Shown here one piece after another: positions 43,677-52,909 of a stretch of 64,000 nucleotides of DNA (position 1 is its first letter; the number at the start of each line of letters is the position of its first letter). A program made the position numbers and the translations under genes. The notes beneath the pieces were generated by a model. That model saw nothing but the letters and a program-made list of their open reading frames with translations, had not been told where the DNA came from and made no database searches. Origin of the DNA: Candidatus Zipacnadia bacterium (lineage in GTDB: Bacteria; Armatimonadota; Zipacnadia; Zipacnadales; UBA5352); contig JALGSU010000009.1 of NCBI GenBank assembly GCA_029821735.1, positions 95,139 through 159,138 on the forward strand. Direction: 5' to 3'.

Positions 43677-46600
43677 ATGCGCGATGAGAACACAAGATCG
43701 GCCGCGTTGATGGGACTTGCGCTTCTGCTCGCCGCTTTGAGTTGTGGGGCGCTCTCATATGCCCAACCGGCCGCGGAGCCGGCGGACCGCAGCGGGCCTC
43801 TGGACGACACCCTGTACCCGGCGATGGCCACGCCATGGACATCGGGAGGTCTCACACCCGTGGCCCTGTCGCTCATGGATGAACTGGGCGATCTGATCGT
43901 CGCGGCAGACGGTGCGGCGCAGGTCAAGATTATCACGGTCGACACGGCCGACTGGTACTACCCGGAGATCGCGGCGCTGCTGAAGACTTACCTCGACAAG
44001 TGCACGGGGGCGGAATTTGAGGTCGTCACGGGCTCAGTTCCGCCGGGCCGCCATGTCTTCATAGGACCCGTGAAGGAGCCGACCGTGCAGAAGGTCTTCG
44101 CCGCGTCACAGGAACTCAAGCTGGACGGGTTCCAGGTGGTCAGCTTCGAGAACGGGATCATTCTCGCGGGGCGGGACTGCCTTTCACCGTATGCGAACAA
44201 GCCGCCGGAGCCACTGCGCCTCAGCACTCAGAACACGAGCAGAGGGACTCTCTTCGCCGTCGTCGATTTCCTGGAGAGATTTGTCGGCATGCGCTGGTAT
44301 CATTGGGGTGTGCTTGGCGAATGCGCGCCGGACTTCACCGCGGCCCCGTTGCGCATTCCCCCCGTGACCTATCAGGACGCGCCTGTGTTCTACCATCGCC
44401 GCAGCAGCTACGGGAACCTGCCGACGCCGTATGGACAGGACGCCGAGCACATGTCCGAAGAGTACCGGGTTGAGCGACGTGAACGGGTCCTGTGGCGATC
44501 CGCACTGATGAGGGCCTCCTCAGTGCATATGTGTGTGGCAAACCACACGGACACCCGTTGGCATGAGGTCTTCCCGGACAAGCCCAACATGTTCGCCATG
44601 AGGGCAGACGGGTCGCGAATGATGGGTAACGAAGGTCCGCACTCCTCGCAGAGATGCTACAGCGACGAAGAGGGCTTCCAGGAGCACATCAAGGCTATCG
44701 GCGCCTGGTACGATAATCAGGAAGATGCCAGGCTGTTCGGGCGCCCGGAGATGGCTCCGAACGAGAGGTACATTCTCTGGCTGCCCAACGATGGTTTCCC
44801 CGGATGTCATTGCGACAAATGCAGCCCTCTGATCGACTGGGATGCGCCACCCGGGGAGACTCAGATGAGACTGATCTGGGGTTACATCACCAGGCTCTGT
44901 GCGGAAGTGAAGAAGAGATGGCCGGACAAGACGGTCTCAACGCTGCTCTACGGCGGGTGGAACAGGATCCCCACGGACCGAACGCTCCCCGACAACTTGC
45001 TCCTGTGCAAGGTGTGGAATAGCATCATCGAGCCCTTCATGAAAGAAGACCGATACTGGCAGCAGAACATCGGCGAGATCGATCTGATCAACGAGTTTTC
45101 GCGAGAGCGGATGCTGATCTGGAGCCATTATCCCATCAAGCCCTACCAGATCACTTTTGAGCCGATGCCGTTTAACGCGCCGCATGTGCTCAAGAGAATA
45201 TACAGTGAGAACCGTGAGAAGATCGGCGGAGTGGTGTTGAACGGCGGCTACCTGTCCGTCGCCCAGAATGGACAGGCCCTTTACCTCTACTACAAGCTGC
45301 TATGGAACCCGGATTTTGACGTTGACGCGGAACTCTATGAGTTCTGTCGATTGCAGTTCGGCCCGGCCGCCGGCGAGATGAAGGAGTTCTTCACCCTCGG
45401 CATCGATCGCTGGGAACAGACCAAGTGGTCCTACCTCCCTGCGGGTCCCTACAAACATGTGGAGCGCCTGCCCCGGGAGCTGTACTGGAAGGAAACGTAT
45501 CCGCCAGAGGTAAGAGCGGAGATGCGGGCGATCCTGGCGCGCGCACTTGACAATACCGATGAAGGCAGCATGTATCGGGTCAAGGTCAAGTATTACAGGG
45601 ACGCGCACGAGCCTTTCTTTGAGCTGGGCGACCTCAAGGACAGCTCCACCAGGGCCGTGTTTGATTGTCCGGAGACGACGGGGGCCATCGCAGTCGACGG
45701 GGACCTGACTGAGTGGGAAGCCGCAACGCCGCAGCTGCTGAAGGACAACGCCACTGGTGACGAGGTAGAAGTTGAGACCGAGATCTTCACGGCTTACGAC
45801 CAGCGCGCATTCTACGTCGCCGGCAAGGTGCATGAACCGGGCGAGCCGGTGCTCGCCCCGGAGAGATTGCCCAGGGATGGCGAGTTGTACAGCTACGATT
45901 CGGTGGAGATCTACCTCTGCTCCGACCAGGAGGGCTTTGACGAAGCCGGAGTGGCCAAGATGGACCAGCACCATCAGATCGTTATCAACTCAAGAGGCAA
46001 CCTGTACGACGGCTACAAAGACACCTCGGTGCGAACGACCAACGCAAGCGTGACGCTTGACATCGAGCACGCGGTCAGGCCCATGGAGAATGGGTTCCAG
46101 TTCGAGATGGCCTTCCCATATGAGGCGCTGCACGCTCTCACTCCCGAGCCGGGTGATTTCTGGTATGTCAACTTCTATCGGAATCGCCCCAGGGATGACG
46201 GTTCGCCCGTACACCACGCGCTGGCGCCTACGCGCTCTGGGTTCGCGGAGACGTCCCGCTTTGCCATAATGAACTTCCCGAAGGAAGCTGTGCTACTGTA
46301 CGACTTCAAGGACAGCATCCCGGAATTCCGTGTCTGGAAGACACCCTCGCCAGAAGCTGTCTGCACGCACGAAGTCAGGGACGGCATTGCTTACCTGAGG
46401 GTCACGTATCCGGAGACGGCCACGAAGACCGGACGCATCGCGTTCTCGATCGCGCCGGAGGGGATTGAGGTGGATGCCCCCATCCGCAGCCAGTATCGAT
46501 TCCGCTACCGTGGACACGGCGTTGAATCGCTGAACTTCCATCTGCGCTCGAAAGACTGGACACAGCAGAACGCGAAGTACATGCCACTTCATCCACCAGA

Positions 46601-46784
46601 TGAAGAAGTGGACATCACGCAGTGGCAGACGGCTGTGGGGGAACACGTATACCGGTATGACGGTGGCGTGCAGACGTTCCCCGAGTACCCGCCGGACATC
46701 AACAGCATCGGCATCGGATTGGACATGATCCCCGGGGCCGATGTTGTGATCGAGTTGGATGAGATCAGAATCGTGCCACTGTAG
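43677..46784 (+). CDS. Exported DUF4838 protein with CBM9-like and second sandwich domain
   Basis: This 1035-residue protein has a signal peptide (GLALLLAALSCGALSYA) and GGGAGA before the ATG. Residues ~75-215 are the glucuronidase/hexosaminidase-type N-terminal domain (HVFIGPVKEP, NGIILAGRDC). DUF4838 follows, with WLPNDGFPG leading to Cys377, Cys379 and Cys382 (CHCDKC). A CBM9-like domain begins near 673 (AIAVDGDLTEWEAA, with YDSVEIYLCSDQ further on) and a last sandwich domain spans ~875-1035 (ending VVIELDEIRIVPL). Two binding modules make it the largest of the four DUF4838 proteins. It converges with the next DUF4838 gene, leaving 16 bp between stops. Confidence 0.85.
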   Translation: MRDENTRSAALMGLALLLAALSCGALSYAQPAAEPADRSGPLDDTLYPAMATPWTSGGLTPVALSLMDELGDLIVAADGAAQVKIITVDTADWYYPEIAALLKTYLDKCTGAEFEVVTGSVPPGRHVFIGPVKEPTVQKVFAASQELKLDGFQVVSFENGIILAGRDCLSPYANKPPEPLRLSTQNTSRGTLFAVVDFLERFVGMRWYHWGVLGECAPDFTAAPLRIPPVTYQDAPVFYHRRSSYGNLPTPYGQDAEHMSEEYRVERRERVLWRSALMRASSVHMCVANHTDTRWHEVFPDKPNMFAMRADGSRMMGNEGPHSSQRCYSDEEGFQEHIKAIGAWYDNQEDARLFGRPEMAPNERYILWLPNDGFPGCHCDKCSPLIDWDAPPGETQMRLIWGYITRLCAEVKKRWPDKTVSTLLYGGWNRIPTDRTLPDNLLLCKVWNSIIEPFMKEDRYWQQNIGEIDLINEFSRERMLIWSHYPIKPYQITFEPMPFNAPHVLKRIYSENREKIGGVVLNGGYLSVAQNGQALYLYYKLLWNPDFDVDAELYEFCRLQFGPAAGEMKEFFTLGIDRWEQTKWSYLPAGPYKHVERLPRELYWKETYPPEVRAEMRAILARALDNTDEGSMYRVKVKYYRDAHEPFFELGDLKDSSTRAVFDCPETTGAIAVDGDLTEWEAATPQLLKDNATGDEVEVETEIFTAYDQRAFYVAGKVHEPGEPVLAPERLPRDGELYSYDSVEIYLCSDQEGFDEAGVAKMDQHHQIVINSRGNLYDGYKDTSVRTTNASVTLDIEHAVRPMENGFQFEMAFPYEALHALTPEPGDFWYVNFYRNRPRDDGSPVHHALAPTRSGFAETSRFAIMNFPKEAVLLYDFKDSIPEFRVWKTPSPEAVCTHEVRDGIAYLRVTYPETATKTGRIAFSIAPEGIEVDAPIRSQYRFRYRGHGVESLNFHLRSKDWTQQNAKYMPLHPPDEEVDITQWQTAVGEHVYRYDGGVQTFPEYPPDINSIGIGLDMIPGADVVIELDEIRIVPL

Positions 46785-46800
46785 GCTGCCGCCGTGCGCC

Positions 46801-49350
46801 TCAATCAAAGATGAGGTCGCCGAAGGCCGCCCTCGAATGGAAGCTGCGTTCTTCCAGGTTCGGCGACCACATGAACAGCTCCGGGCCGCCGCGCTCGGCG
46901 TTCTGCACGAACCGCTCGCGCCCCAAGTTCATCTTCCACAGGCTCCCCGTGCTGGGCGCGGTCACGCCGAGTGTCTCGAATGGAATGGCGACCTCGACCG
47001 TCCAGCGTTCCGCCTCGACATCAGTTATTCCGGCATAGCTCCAGACGCCATTCCAGCCCCGGTCGCTCTGGCCATACAGCGGGTGGATGGGATCCTTATG
47101 CAGGCCTATGGCTGCGTCATAGGTTGAGTCCGGCATGGCGCTGCAGGCGAAATGGTAATACTGCTGCAGGTCGCCCACCGGGTCGATGAGGATTTCGAGG
47201 CAGTCCTGGGAGTAGATCTTCCCGTCCTGGCCGTGGCTCTTCCACCATCCCGACGCCAGTCTCTCCGCAAGTGGTTCGCCACACTCGAACCCAATGTAGA
47301 GGTTCTGCTCGTCGTAGAGCAGGCGCACGCTGGTCTGGACTGTAGCTTCGCCCATGCCTATCTCGCCCAGTTCATCCGCCTCCGCGGCTGCCCAGACAGC
47401 CTCGTCCATGCGCCCGTCGATCTGCAGCGGGGTGGTCGCGCGGGCGACCGTGATCTTCTTGCGCCCAATGCCTGGGAGGACGCCCTTCTCCTTCAGCAGG
47501 TCGACGTCCCAGAAGAAAGGCGATGACAGTGTACCGGTCATGCGGCCGCCCAGCAAAGCCTGGTCGACGTCCGCGCGCGCGAACATCGGGGGGAAGCCGT
47601 CGATCTCCGCTATCTCGCCGCCCGCATCGAAGAAGGCTCGGACGTTCGCTTCACGGATCTTGATGGCGTCGGCGAGAGCATCGAAGGTGTGCTGATCGGG
47701 CCTGAGCTGGTAAGCCTGGTAGAGATGGAAGACCGTGGCAACGTCTCTGACATACTGGAAATGACGCCCGACCATGTCCACTCGCTTGCGCACGACGCCC
47801 TCGGGCTCGAGTTCCAGGGCTCGATCCAGGTTTGCCGCCATGGCTTTCAGCAGCGTTGGCGGGAAGAAGTGGGTGTAGTGGGTCTCGGGTCGTGGGGCAA
47901 AGCCCACTGCCTCCGCGCCGGGCAGTAGATCGGCCCAGCGCCCGATGCCGCCGTAAAGCGCCAGCCGCTCGTAGAGGGCATCATAGAACGCTTTCATTGG
48001 GATGTAGGCTTTCCCGAAGGCGGCTCGGTAGAAGCCGTCGAGTTCTGCCTGCCAGTCGCAATCCGGGGCATCCAGACAGCGGTTCCAGATGTAGTAGACC
48101 GGCCCCTCAAGCCCCCAGTCCTCCCCGCATCCGCAGACATAGATGGCTTTGACGTCACTGTCTCGGAAGAAGGATACCTGACGGGCGGCCATTTCAGGAG
48201 TGGTCTTCGGACCATAGCCAATGGTGTGGTAGGAGCCCCAGTTGTATATGTACACCATGAAGGCATCGGCCTTCTCCTGCCATTTGGCCACATGCGACGG
48301 CGAGTATTTGCACAGCTCGATGATGACGTTACTCCCGAACCGGTCAATCGTCTGCGGTGGCTCGACAGTCGGCCCGTAGGAGATGATGATGGCCTTGGCA
48401 TCCGGCCGCTCTTCGGCCAGCCGCCTTGCGAGCTTGTCGTGAACAATCCACAGCTGCTCGCCAATATCGGCGTGGATTGCGCGGCAGTTGTCGCACTCGC
48501 AGGCGATGTACCCGTCGGTCTGCGCCAGTTCGACGGCCTCGAAACCCATATCAAGCTGGCGGAGCATTTCCGCGTAGATAAGTTCCTGTACTTCGGGATT
48601 GCTGATGCAGAGGTGGTTCTGCGAACTGTTGCGGGTACCGCCGATGAGGGCGAAATACTCCGGGTTTGACTCGCCATACTTGTCTTTGGGAACGGCGGAG
48701 TAGTATGAATGGCCGCCGTAGGTGGCGAAGGGGACGCTCGCCTTGAAATGAGTGTTGAGGTCATAGCCCTCGCCCATCCGGAAGGCAGTATTCGCCACCC
48801 ATGGGAAGGTCGGGTCCCACCGCCGGTCCAGATCAGCGGGGAATGAGAGCGTTGGGCTCTGCGGTACGTGAGTACCGAGGCCCTCGCGATTGGGCCATAG
48901 CCAGCGGACGCCCAGGTAATCGTGCAAGAACAGGTGAACGGCACGCCGGCTCGCGGGGACGGAGTAGTACGGGCGCGGTGTGTCGGTATCACGGACCAAG
49001 TCGTGTCCGGCCAGAAACAGGTTCCCGTCAACCACTTTCATCACGCAGCTCTGCCCCTGAAGATCCGCCAGCGCCAGCCCGGCGACCTCCGCAGCCCTCG
49101 TCATGCCGATGAAGACCTTTGGTCCCTCGGGCGCGGCCGCCTCCTCCACTATCTGCATCTGCGCGCCGGAGGCCTGCTCTGCGATCCGGACAAGCAGGTT
49201 GGCTGCGTCCATCGCCAGTTGCGGACGTCCGTCCGGAACCACGATGACATACGCGGCATTGCCGTCCTTTACCAGGTCCAGGTTCTCTGCCGCCATGCAG
49301 GAGCCGGCTATCGCCAGAAGGAGTGCAGTGATGGCCACTTTGTGTGCCAT
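46801..49350 (-). CDS. Exported DUF4838 protein with C-terminal CBM9-like domain
   Basis: This 849-residue protein has a signal peptide (MAHKVAITALLLAIAGSCMA) and AAGGGATACC before the ATG. The N-terminal alpha/beta domain (~25-160; KVFIGMTRAAE) leads to DUF4838, with ELAQTDGYIA before Cys284, Cys286 and Cys289 (ACECDNCRAI). After a helical region (~500-640) comes an intact CBM9-like domain (~655-845; LQIDGRMDEAVW, SVRLLYDEQNLYIGFECGEP), which serves as the reference for the broken CBM9 gene at 20.4 kb. It is clearly paralogous to the convergent neighbour but differs in domain order and length. Confidence 0.86.
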   Translation of the reverse strand: MAHKVAITALLLAIAGSCMAAENLDLVKDGNAAYVIVVPDGRPQLAMDAANLLVRIAEQASGAQMQIVEEAAAPEGPKVFIGMTRAAEVAGLALADLQGQSCVMKVVDGNLFLAGHDLVRDTDTPRPYYSVPASRRAVHLFLHDYLGVRWLWPNREGLGTHVPQSPTLSFPADLDRRWDPTFPWVANTAFRMGEGYDLNTHFKASVPFATYGGHSYYSAVPKDKYGESNPEYFALIGGTRNSSQNHLCISNPEVQELIYAEMLRQLDMGFEAVELAQTDGYIACECDNCRAIHADIGEQLWIVHDKLARRLAEERPDAKAIIISYGPTVEPPQTIDRFGSNVIIELCKYSPSHVAKWQEKADAFMVYIYNWGSYHTIGYGPKTTPEMAARQVSFFRDSDVKAIYVCGCGEDWGLEGPVYYIWNRCLDAPDCDWQAELDGFYRAAFGKAYIPMKAFYDALYERLALYGGIGRWADLLPGAEAVGFAPRPETHYTHFFPPTLLKAMAANLDRALELEPEGVVRKRVDMVGRHFQYVRDVATVFHLYQAYQLRPDQHTFDALADAIKIREANVRAFFDAGGEIAEIDGFPPMFARADVDQALLGGRMTGTLSSPFFWDVDLLKEKGVLPGIGRKKITVARATTPLQIDGRMDEAVWAAAEADELGEIGMGEATVQTSVRLLYDEQNLYIGFECGEPLAERLASGWWKSHGQDGKIYSQDCLEILIDPVGDLQQYYHFACSAMPDSTYDAAIGLHKDPIHPLYGQSDRGWNGVWSYAGITDVEAERWTVEVAIPFETLGVTAPSTGSLWKMNLGRERFVQNAERGGPELFMWSPNLEERSFHSRAAFGDLIFD

Positions 49351-49471
49351 GGTATCCCTTCTTCCGTTCAGGTTGGGTCATTGGCGCGTCGCCTGAGAGC
49401 CCGAACTCCAGTGTCCTGCCCTCAGAAGCTTTGCCCTACACAATGAGTGATCTGGTCTGGTACCATTGGTC

Positions 49472-50590
49472 TCAGGCGCCCAAGAACTCGCGCCCGAATC
49501 GGTGACCGTGCTCGAAGAGTGCCTCGATGTTTTCGATGGGTGTCTCCGGCATGATGCTGCTGGTGGAGGACAGGACGTGCCCGCGGCCGGGTCCGGCGAC
49601 GGTGAAGGACCTCTCCACGGCTGCCCGCACATCCGCGACCGAGCCACGTGGTAGCGTGCTGACCACCGACACGCACCCCCAGGCCGCGATCGGTTCGCCG
49701 CGCGGGTCACACAACTGCACCATGTCCTCCCAGCGCGGCCCATGCTCTTCCTCGAAGCCCTGCAGGCCGATGACCCCGAGGTCCATGATGTCAGTGAGGA
49801 TGGGCCGGATGTCGCCATCGCAGTGCCAGATGAGGCCAATGCCCGCCTGCACGAGCGGCTCCAGGCACCACTTCAGGGCAGGGAAATACAGCTCCCGTAG
49901 CATGAGCGGGGACATGATCGGCCCCGCCGAACTGCAGATGTCCTGACCACCGTACACGAAGGGCGCAATGCCGTGCCGCTCAACCGCCAGCGCGATGGCC
50001 TGGTTCCGCAGCCGCGCCTGCAGCGCCGAATGCCGGTAGTAGTGCTTCATCGCCTCCGGGTACAGAGCCGCCGCCTCCAGATAGTTCTCATAGCCCCAGC
50101 GACCGTAGCCGCCCATGAAGTCGGCCTGCCCAAAGCCGTCAATCACCAGCGTGTTGAGCCCGAGCAACTCCATGTGCGCTCGGATGGTGTCGGCGTAGCG
50201 GCGCGCCTCGGCCTCGACGTCGCAGTCGCGCTCGATGAGCGCTTCGTCGGGGAGCTGCTCGATCGCCCGCACCACGTCCTCAGGGGTGAGAAAGCCCGAG
50301 CCCTCGTGCGCGACCGGCTCGTGCATCATCGCTCCCTGCTCCAGGCGGCGATGCCCCTCGCTCGGGATGTACCACTGCGGCACGAGGTTGATGCCGCAAC
50401 GCCGGATGTACTGCACGAACACGCTCTCGGGATCGTCCCAGAACTCGCGCCCGGCAACGTGGCTGAGGAAACGCGAGTGCGTGAGCCATGAGAAGTTGAT
50501 GCAGGGGTAATCCACCTGCTGATGATGCAAGGCAGCCAGTGCCGCCTCGCGTCCATCTATCCTCGCGTCAGCCCATACGTCCTCGAGCAT
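49472..50590 (-). CDS. URO-D-like protein, paralogue 3
   Basis: This 372-residue cytoplasmic protein starts after GGAGGAACCCA. The C-terminal barrel carries GIGLIWHCDGDIRPIL with His256-Cys257, the position of zinc ligands in MtaA/MtbA-type methyltransferases. Further conserved segments are VYGGQDICSSAGPIMSP and GHVLSSTSSIMPETPIEN. As with the other two URO-D-like genes, the HemE porphyrin-binding motif is absent and no corrinoid protein lies nearby. It is 121 bp upstream of a DUF4838 gene on the same strand and may be co-transcribed with it, which links this family to the glycan genes. Confidence 0.8.
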   Translation of the reverse strand: MLEDVWADARIDGREAALAALHHQQVDYPCINFSWLTHSRFLSHVAGREFWDDPESVFVQYIRRCGINLVPQWYIPSEGHRRLEQGAMMHEPVAHEGSGFLTPEDVVRAIEQLPDEALIERDCDVEAEARRYADTIRAHMELLGLNTLVIDGFGQADFMGGYGRWGYENYLEAAALYPEAMKHYYRHSALQARLRNQAIALAVERHGIAPFVYGGQDICSSAGPIMSPLMLRELYFPALKWCLEPLVQAGIGLIWHCDGDIRPILTDIMDLGVIGLQGFEEEHGPRWEDMVQLCDPRGEPIAAWGCVSVVSTLPRGSVADVRAAVERSFTVAGPGRGHVLSSTSSIMPETPIENIEALFEHGHRFGREFLGA

Positions 50591-50949
50591 TGGGTTCCTC
50601 CAGAGTCCGCCGGTCAGGAAGCGCCGGTACCTTTCCAGCCTCAGTCCTGGTGCCGCCCGCAGTGAGAGCCTTCAGCGCGTGAGGCAGATATCCCTCCACT
50701 CACGAAGGCGCATTCACAGCCCCCGAGCCGCGAAACGCTCGGTCCTTCGCTTGGTGGTGCCTGCCCTCACAAGTACCAAATGGGAACCAATACCACTTGT
50801 GAGGTCAGGGAGACAGACACGGGGGGAAGGTGGCGAATGCATGGGCGCTGAATGAGAGAACCGGTCAGGGCACACTCAACCGCGCGCAGGGGCAAGCGAT
50901 TGCCGGGCCGCAGCTTCCTCAGAAGGTGCCGAACTGGAGTCTGAAGACA
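50591..50949. promoter_or_regulatory. Divergent intergenic region with a perfect 10-bp inverted repeat
   Basis: This 359-bp region between the URO-D-like and class V aminotransferase-like genes contains CCTCACAAGT (50765-50774) and its exact complement ACTTGTGAGG (50795-50804), separated by 20 bases rich in ACCAA/GGAACC motifs. It could be a repressor operator or an RNA hairpin in the leader of the plus-strand gene. No other structure was recognised. Confidence 0.4.
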
Positions 50950-52227
50950 ATGCGCCCACTCATAGAGCCGTGGTCTCGGCGCGATTTCATGGCAGGACTG
51001 GGCAGTCTCGGTCTCTCTGGGATCGTGACGGGTGCCGTCGGCGCACCGGCCGCGCGCAGTTCGACGGAGGCGTCCCTGAAGCCGCTGCGAGACACCTCGG
51101 GCCCGAACTGGTCGGCGATACAGGAGCAATTCACTCTCATCCAGGATATCACCTATCTCAACAATGGCTCGCTGGGCCCGTGTCCACGCTATGTGATTGA
51201 CGAGACTGTTGGGGCATGGAACAGGCTCGAGCAGAATCCTGTTGAGTTGGGATATGGCTCACTGCTGAGCGAGGCCGATCAGACACGTGAGAAGGTGGCC
51301 AAGTTCCTCGGCTGCTCGATGGAAGAGATTGCGCTCACCCGCAATACCACAGAGGGCATGAACGCCATCGCCCAGGGCCTCAATCTTCGTGAGGGGCAAC
51401 GTGTCCTCACCACCGACCATGAACATCCCGGCGGAAGCGTCTGCTGGGAGTATTACCAGAAACGCCGAGGCATCAGTATCGACCGGGTGAACCTGCCCGT
51501 GCCGCCGGCAAGTGCCGACGACATCGTCCGGCTGTTTGAGCAGAAGCTGACGCAGCAAACGCGCGTGATCAGCGTCAGCCACATCACGTACTCGACCGGC
51601 TTGCGCCTCCCCATCCGCAAGTTGGCGGACCTGGCCGAAGCGGCTGGCGCACTTCTGGTGGTTGATGGCGCCCAGGGACCGGGCTGGCTTGAGGTCGATC
51701 TCGACGAGATGGGCTGCGCTGCTTACGTCACCAGCGCACACAAGTGGCTCCTGGCCCCGAAGGGATCCGGCATCCTGTACATTCGATCCAGCTTCCGCGA
51801 CCAGATTGAGCCACTGCTTCTGCAGCACGGCTACCGTGTGTACACAGCATCCACTGGGACGCGGAACATACCGGGCATCATCGGCCTCGGAGCAGCCGTT
51901 GACTTCCTGAGTGAGGTAGGAAAGGCACAGATCGAGGAGCGAACGTTGGCTCTGCGAGAGCTGCTTTGCCAGGGATTGCGTCGGCACCCGCGTGTGACGA
52001 TCGCGAGCCCTGACGACGCCGACCTGCGATCCCCGCTTGTCACGGTTTCGCTGCCCGACGGGGTACCGGGAGCGCAACTCGGGCGAGCGCTGCGCGAGAA
52101 ACACGGGGTCGTCGTTAGAGTGGTGTCACACGGCGCGCTCAACGGAATCCGCATTTCCACCCACTTCTACAACACCGCTGCGGACGTTGAGAAGGTCGTA
52201 GGGGCTCTGGCTGAGGAGCTGGGGTAA
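50950..52227 (+). CDS. Tat-exported class V aminotransferase-fold protein (isopenicillin-N-epimerase-like)
   Basis: This 425-residue protein has a twin-arginine signal (SRRDFMAGLGSLGLSGI, Arg10-Arg11), so it should be folded with its cofactor and exported. The class V fold is complete: TRNTTEGMNAI (~130-140), VVDGAQGPG with Asp239, and the PLP lysine Lys265 in TSAHKWLLAPKG. Exported members are annotated as isopenicillin N epimerase-like or cysteine-desulfurase-like proteins of unknown periplasmic function. An earlier GTG at 50830 in the same frame would bury the Tat motif at residue ~50 and was rejected. TGGAGT lies 11 bases before the ATG. Confidence 0.85.
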   Translation: MRPLIEPWSRRDFMAGLGSLGLSGIVTGAVGAPAARSSTEASLKPLRDTSGPNWSAIQEQFTLIQDITYLNNGSLGPCPRYVIDETVGAWNRLEQNPVELGYGSLLSEADQTREKVAKFLGCSMEEIALTRNTTEGMNAIAQGLNLREGQRVLTTDHEHPGGSVCWEYYQKRRGISIDRVNLPVPPASADDIVRLFEQKLTQQTRVISVSHITYSTGLRLPIRKLADLAEAAGALLVVDGAQGPGWLEVDLDEMGCAAYVTSAHKWLLAPKGSGILYIRSSFRDQIEPLLLQHGYRVYTASTGTRNIPGIIGLGAAVDFLSEVGKAQIEERTLALRELLCQGLRRHPRVTIASPDDADLRSPLVTVSLPDGVPGAQLGRALREKHGVVVRVVSHGALNGIRISTHFYNTAADVEKVVGALAEELG

Positions 52228-52447
52228 GGAGGGCGATGTTACCGCGGGACGAAGTTCCCTCGCAGCAGGCGATGCTGGCTCACGCGCCGAACCAGGCGGG
52301 ACGGCGAGGGCTATAGCCACGTGGGGACGCACTATGTCGGGGAGCTTGGCGGGGCCGGTCTTCGCCCTTCCCTTCACTATCTGAGAATGGAGACCCGGAC
52401 CATCCATCTCCATTCCTGCAATCCAAGCATGGTGGTGACGAAGCGAA

Positions 52448-52843
52448 ATGCACAGGAAGCTGGCGCTTGTGGTTGAGGATCATCTCCCAAATGCAAGGTT
52501 GCTTGCGGTGCTTGTGGAGCGCTGTGGTGTCAGGGCTGAGATCGCCTACAACGGTGTGGAGGCGCTCACCATGATGCAGGCCACCAAGCCCGATCTTGTC
52601 CTGCTTGACCTGTTAATGCCAATCATGACAGGAGATGAACTGCTGGAGATCATGCAGGCTAACGCCGACCTCTCTGCGATACCAGTGGTCATCATCACAA
52701 CCGAGGAGGAGGCTGAAAAGGGGAACCCCTATGGATTGCCCTACATGCGCAAGCCGTTCAATCCTGCCGACGTCCAGCGGATCATCCGGGAGATGCTGAC
52801 CGGCCAACCCAAAGCAGAAGATTCTTCAGCGCAAAATCTCTGA
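52448..52843 (+). CDS. Single-domain response regulator (CheY-like receiver)
   Basis: This 131-residue receiver domain has all key residues: acidic pair Glu10-Asp11 (VVEDH), phospho-acceptor Asp54 (VLLDLLMP), Thr84/Thr85 (VIITT) and Lys102 (MRKPF). There is no output domain, so it should act by protein-protein contact, as CheY- or Spo0F-type proteins do. It has no histidine kinase next to it and the neighbours are an exported PLP protein and a sulfatase. GGTGGTGA precedes the ATG. The 220 bp upstream (52228-52447) shows no recognised gene. Confidence 0.9.
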   Translation: MHRKLALVVEDHLPNARLLAVLVERCGVRAEIAYNGVEALTMMQATKPDLVLLDLLMPIMTGDELLEIMQANADLSAIPVVIITTEEEAEKGNPYGLPYMRKPFNPADVQRIIREMLTGQPKAEDSSAQNL

Positions 52844-52909
52844 CGCGAACTGCATTCTCATCTGACCGCAGACCAGCCGCAGGCGCGCCCGCTTTGGGCT
52901 TCGGGCCAC

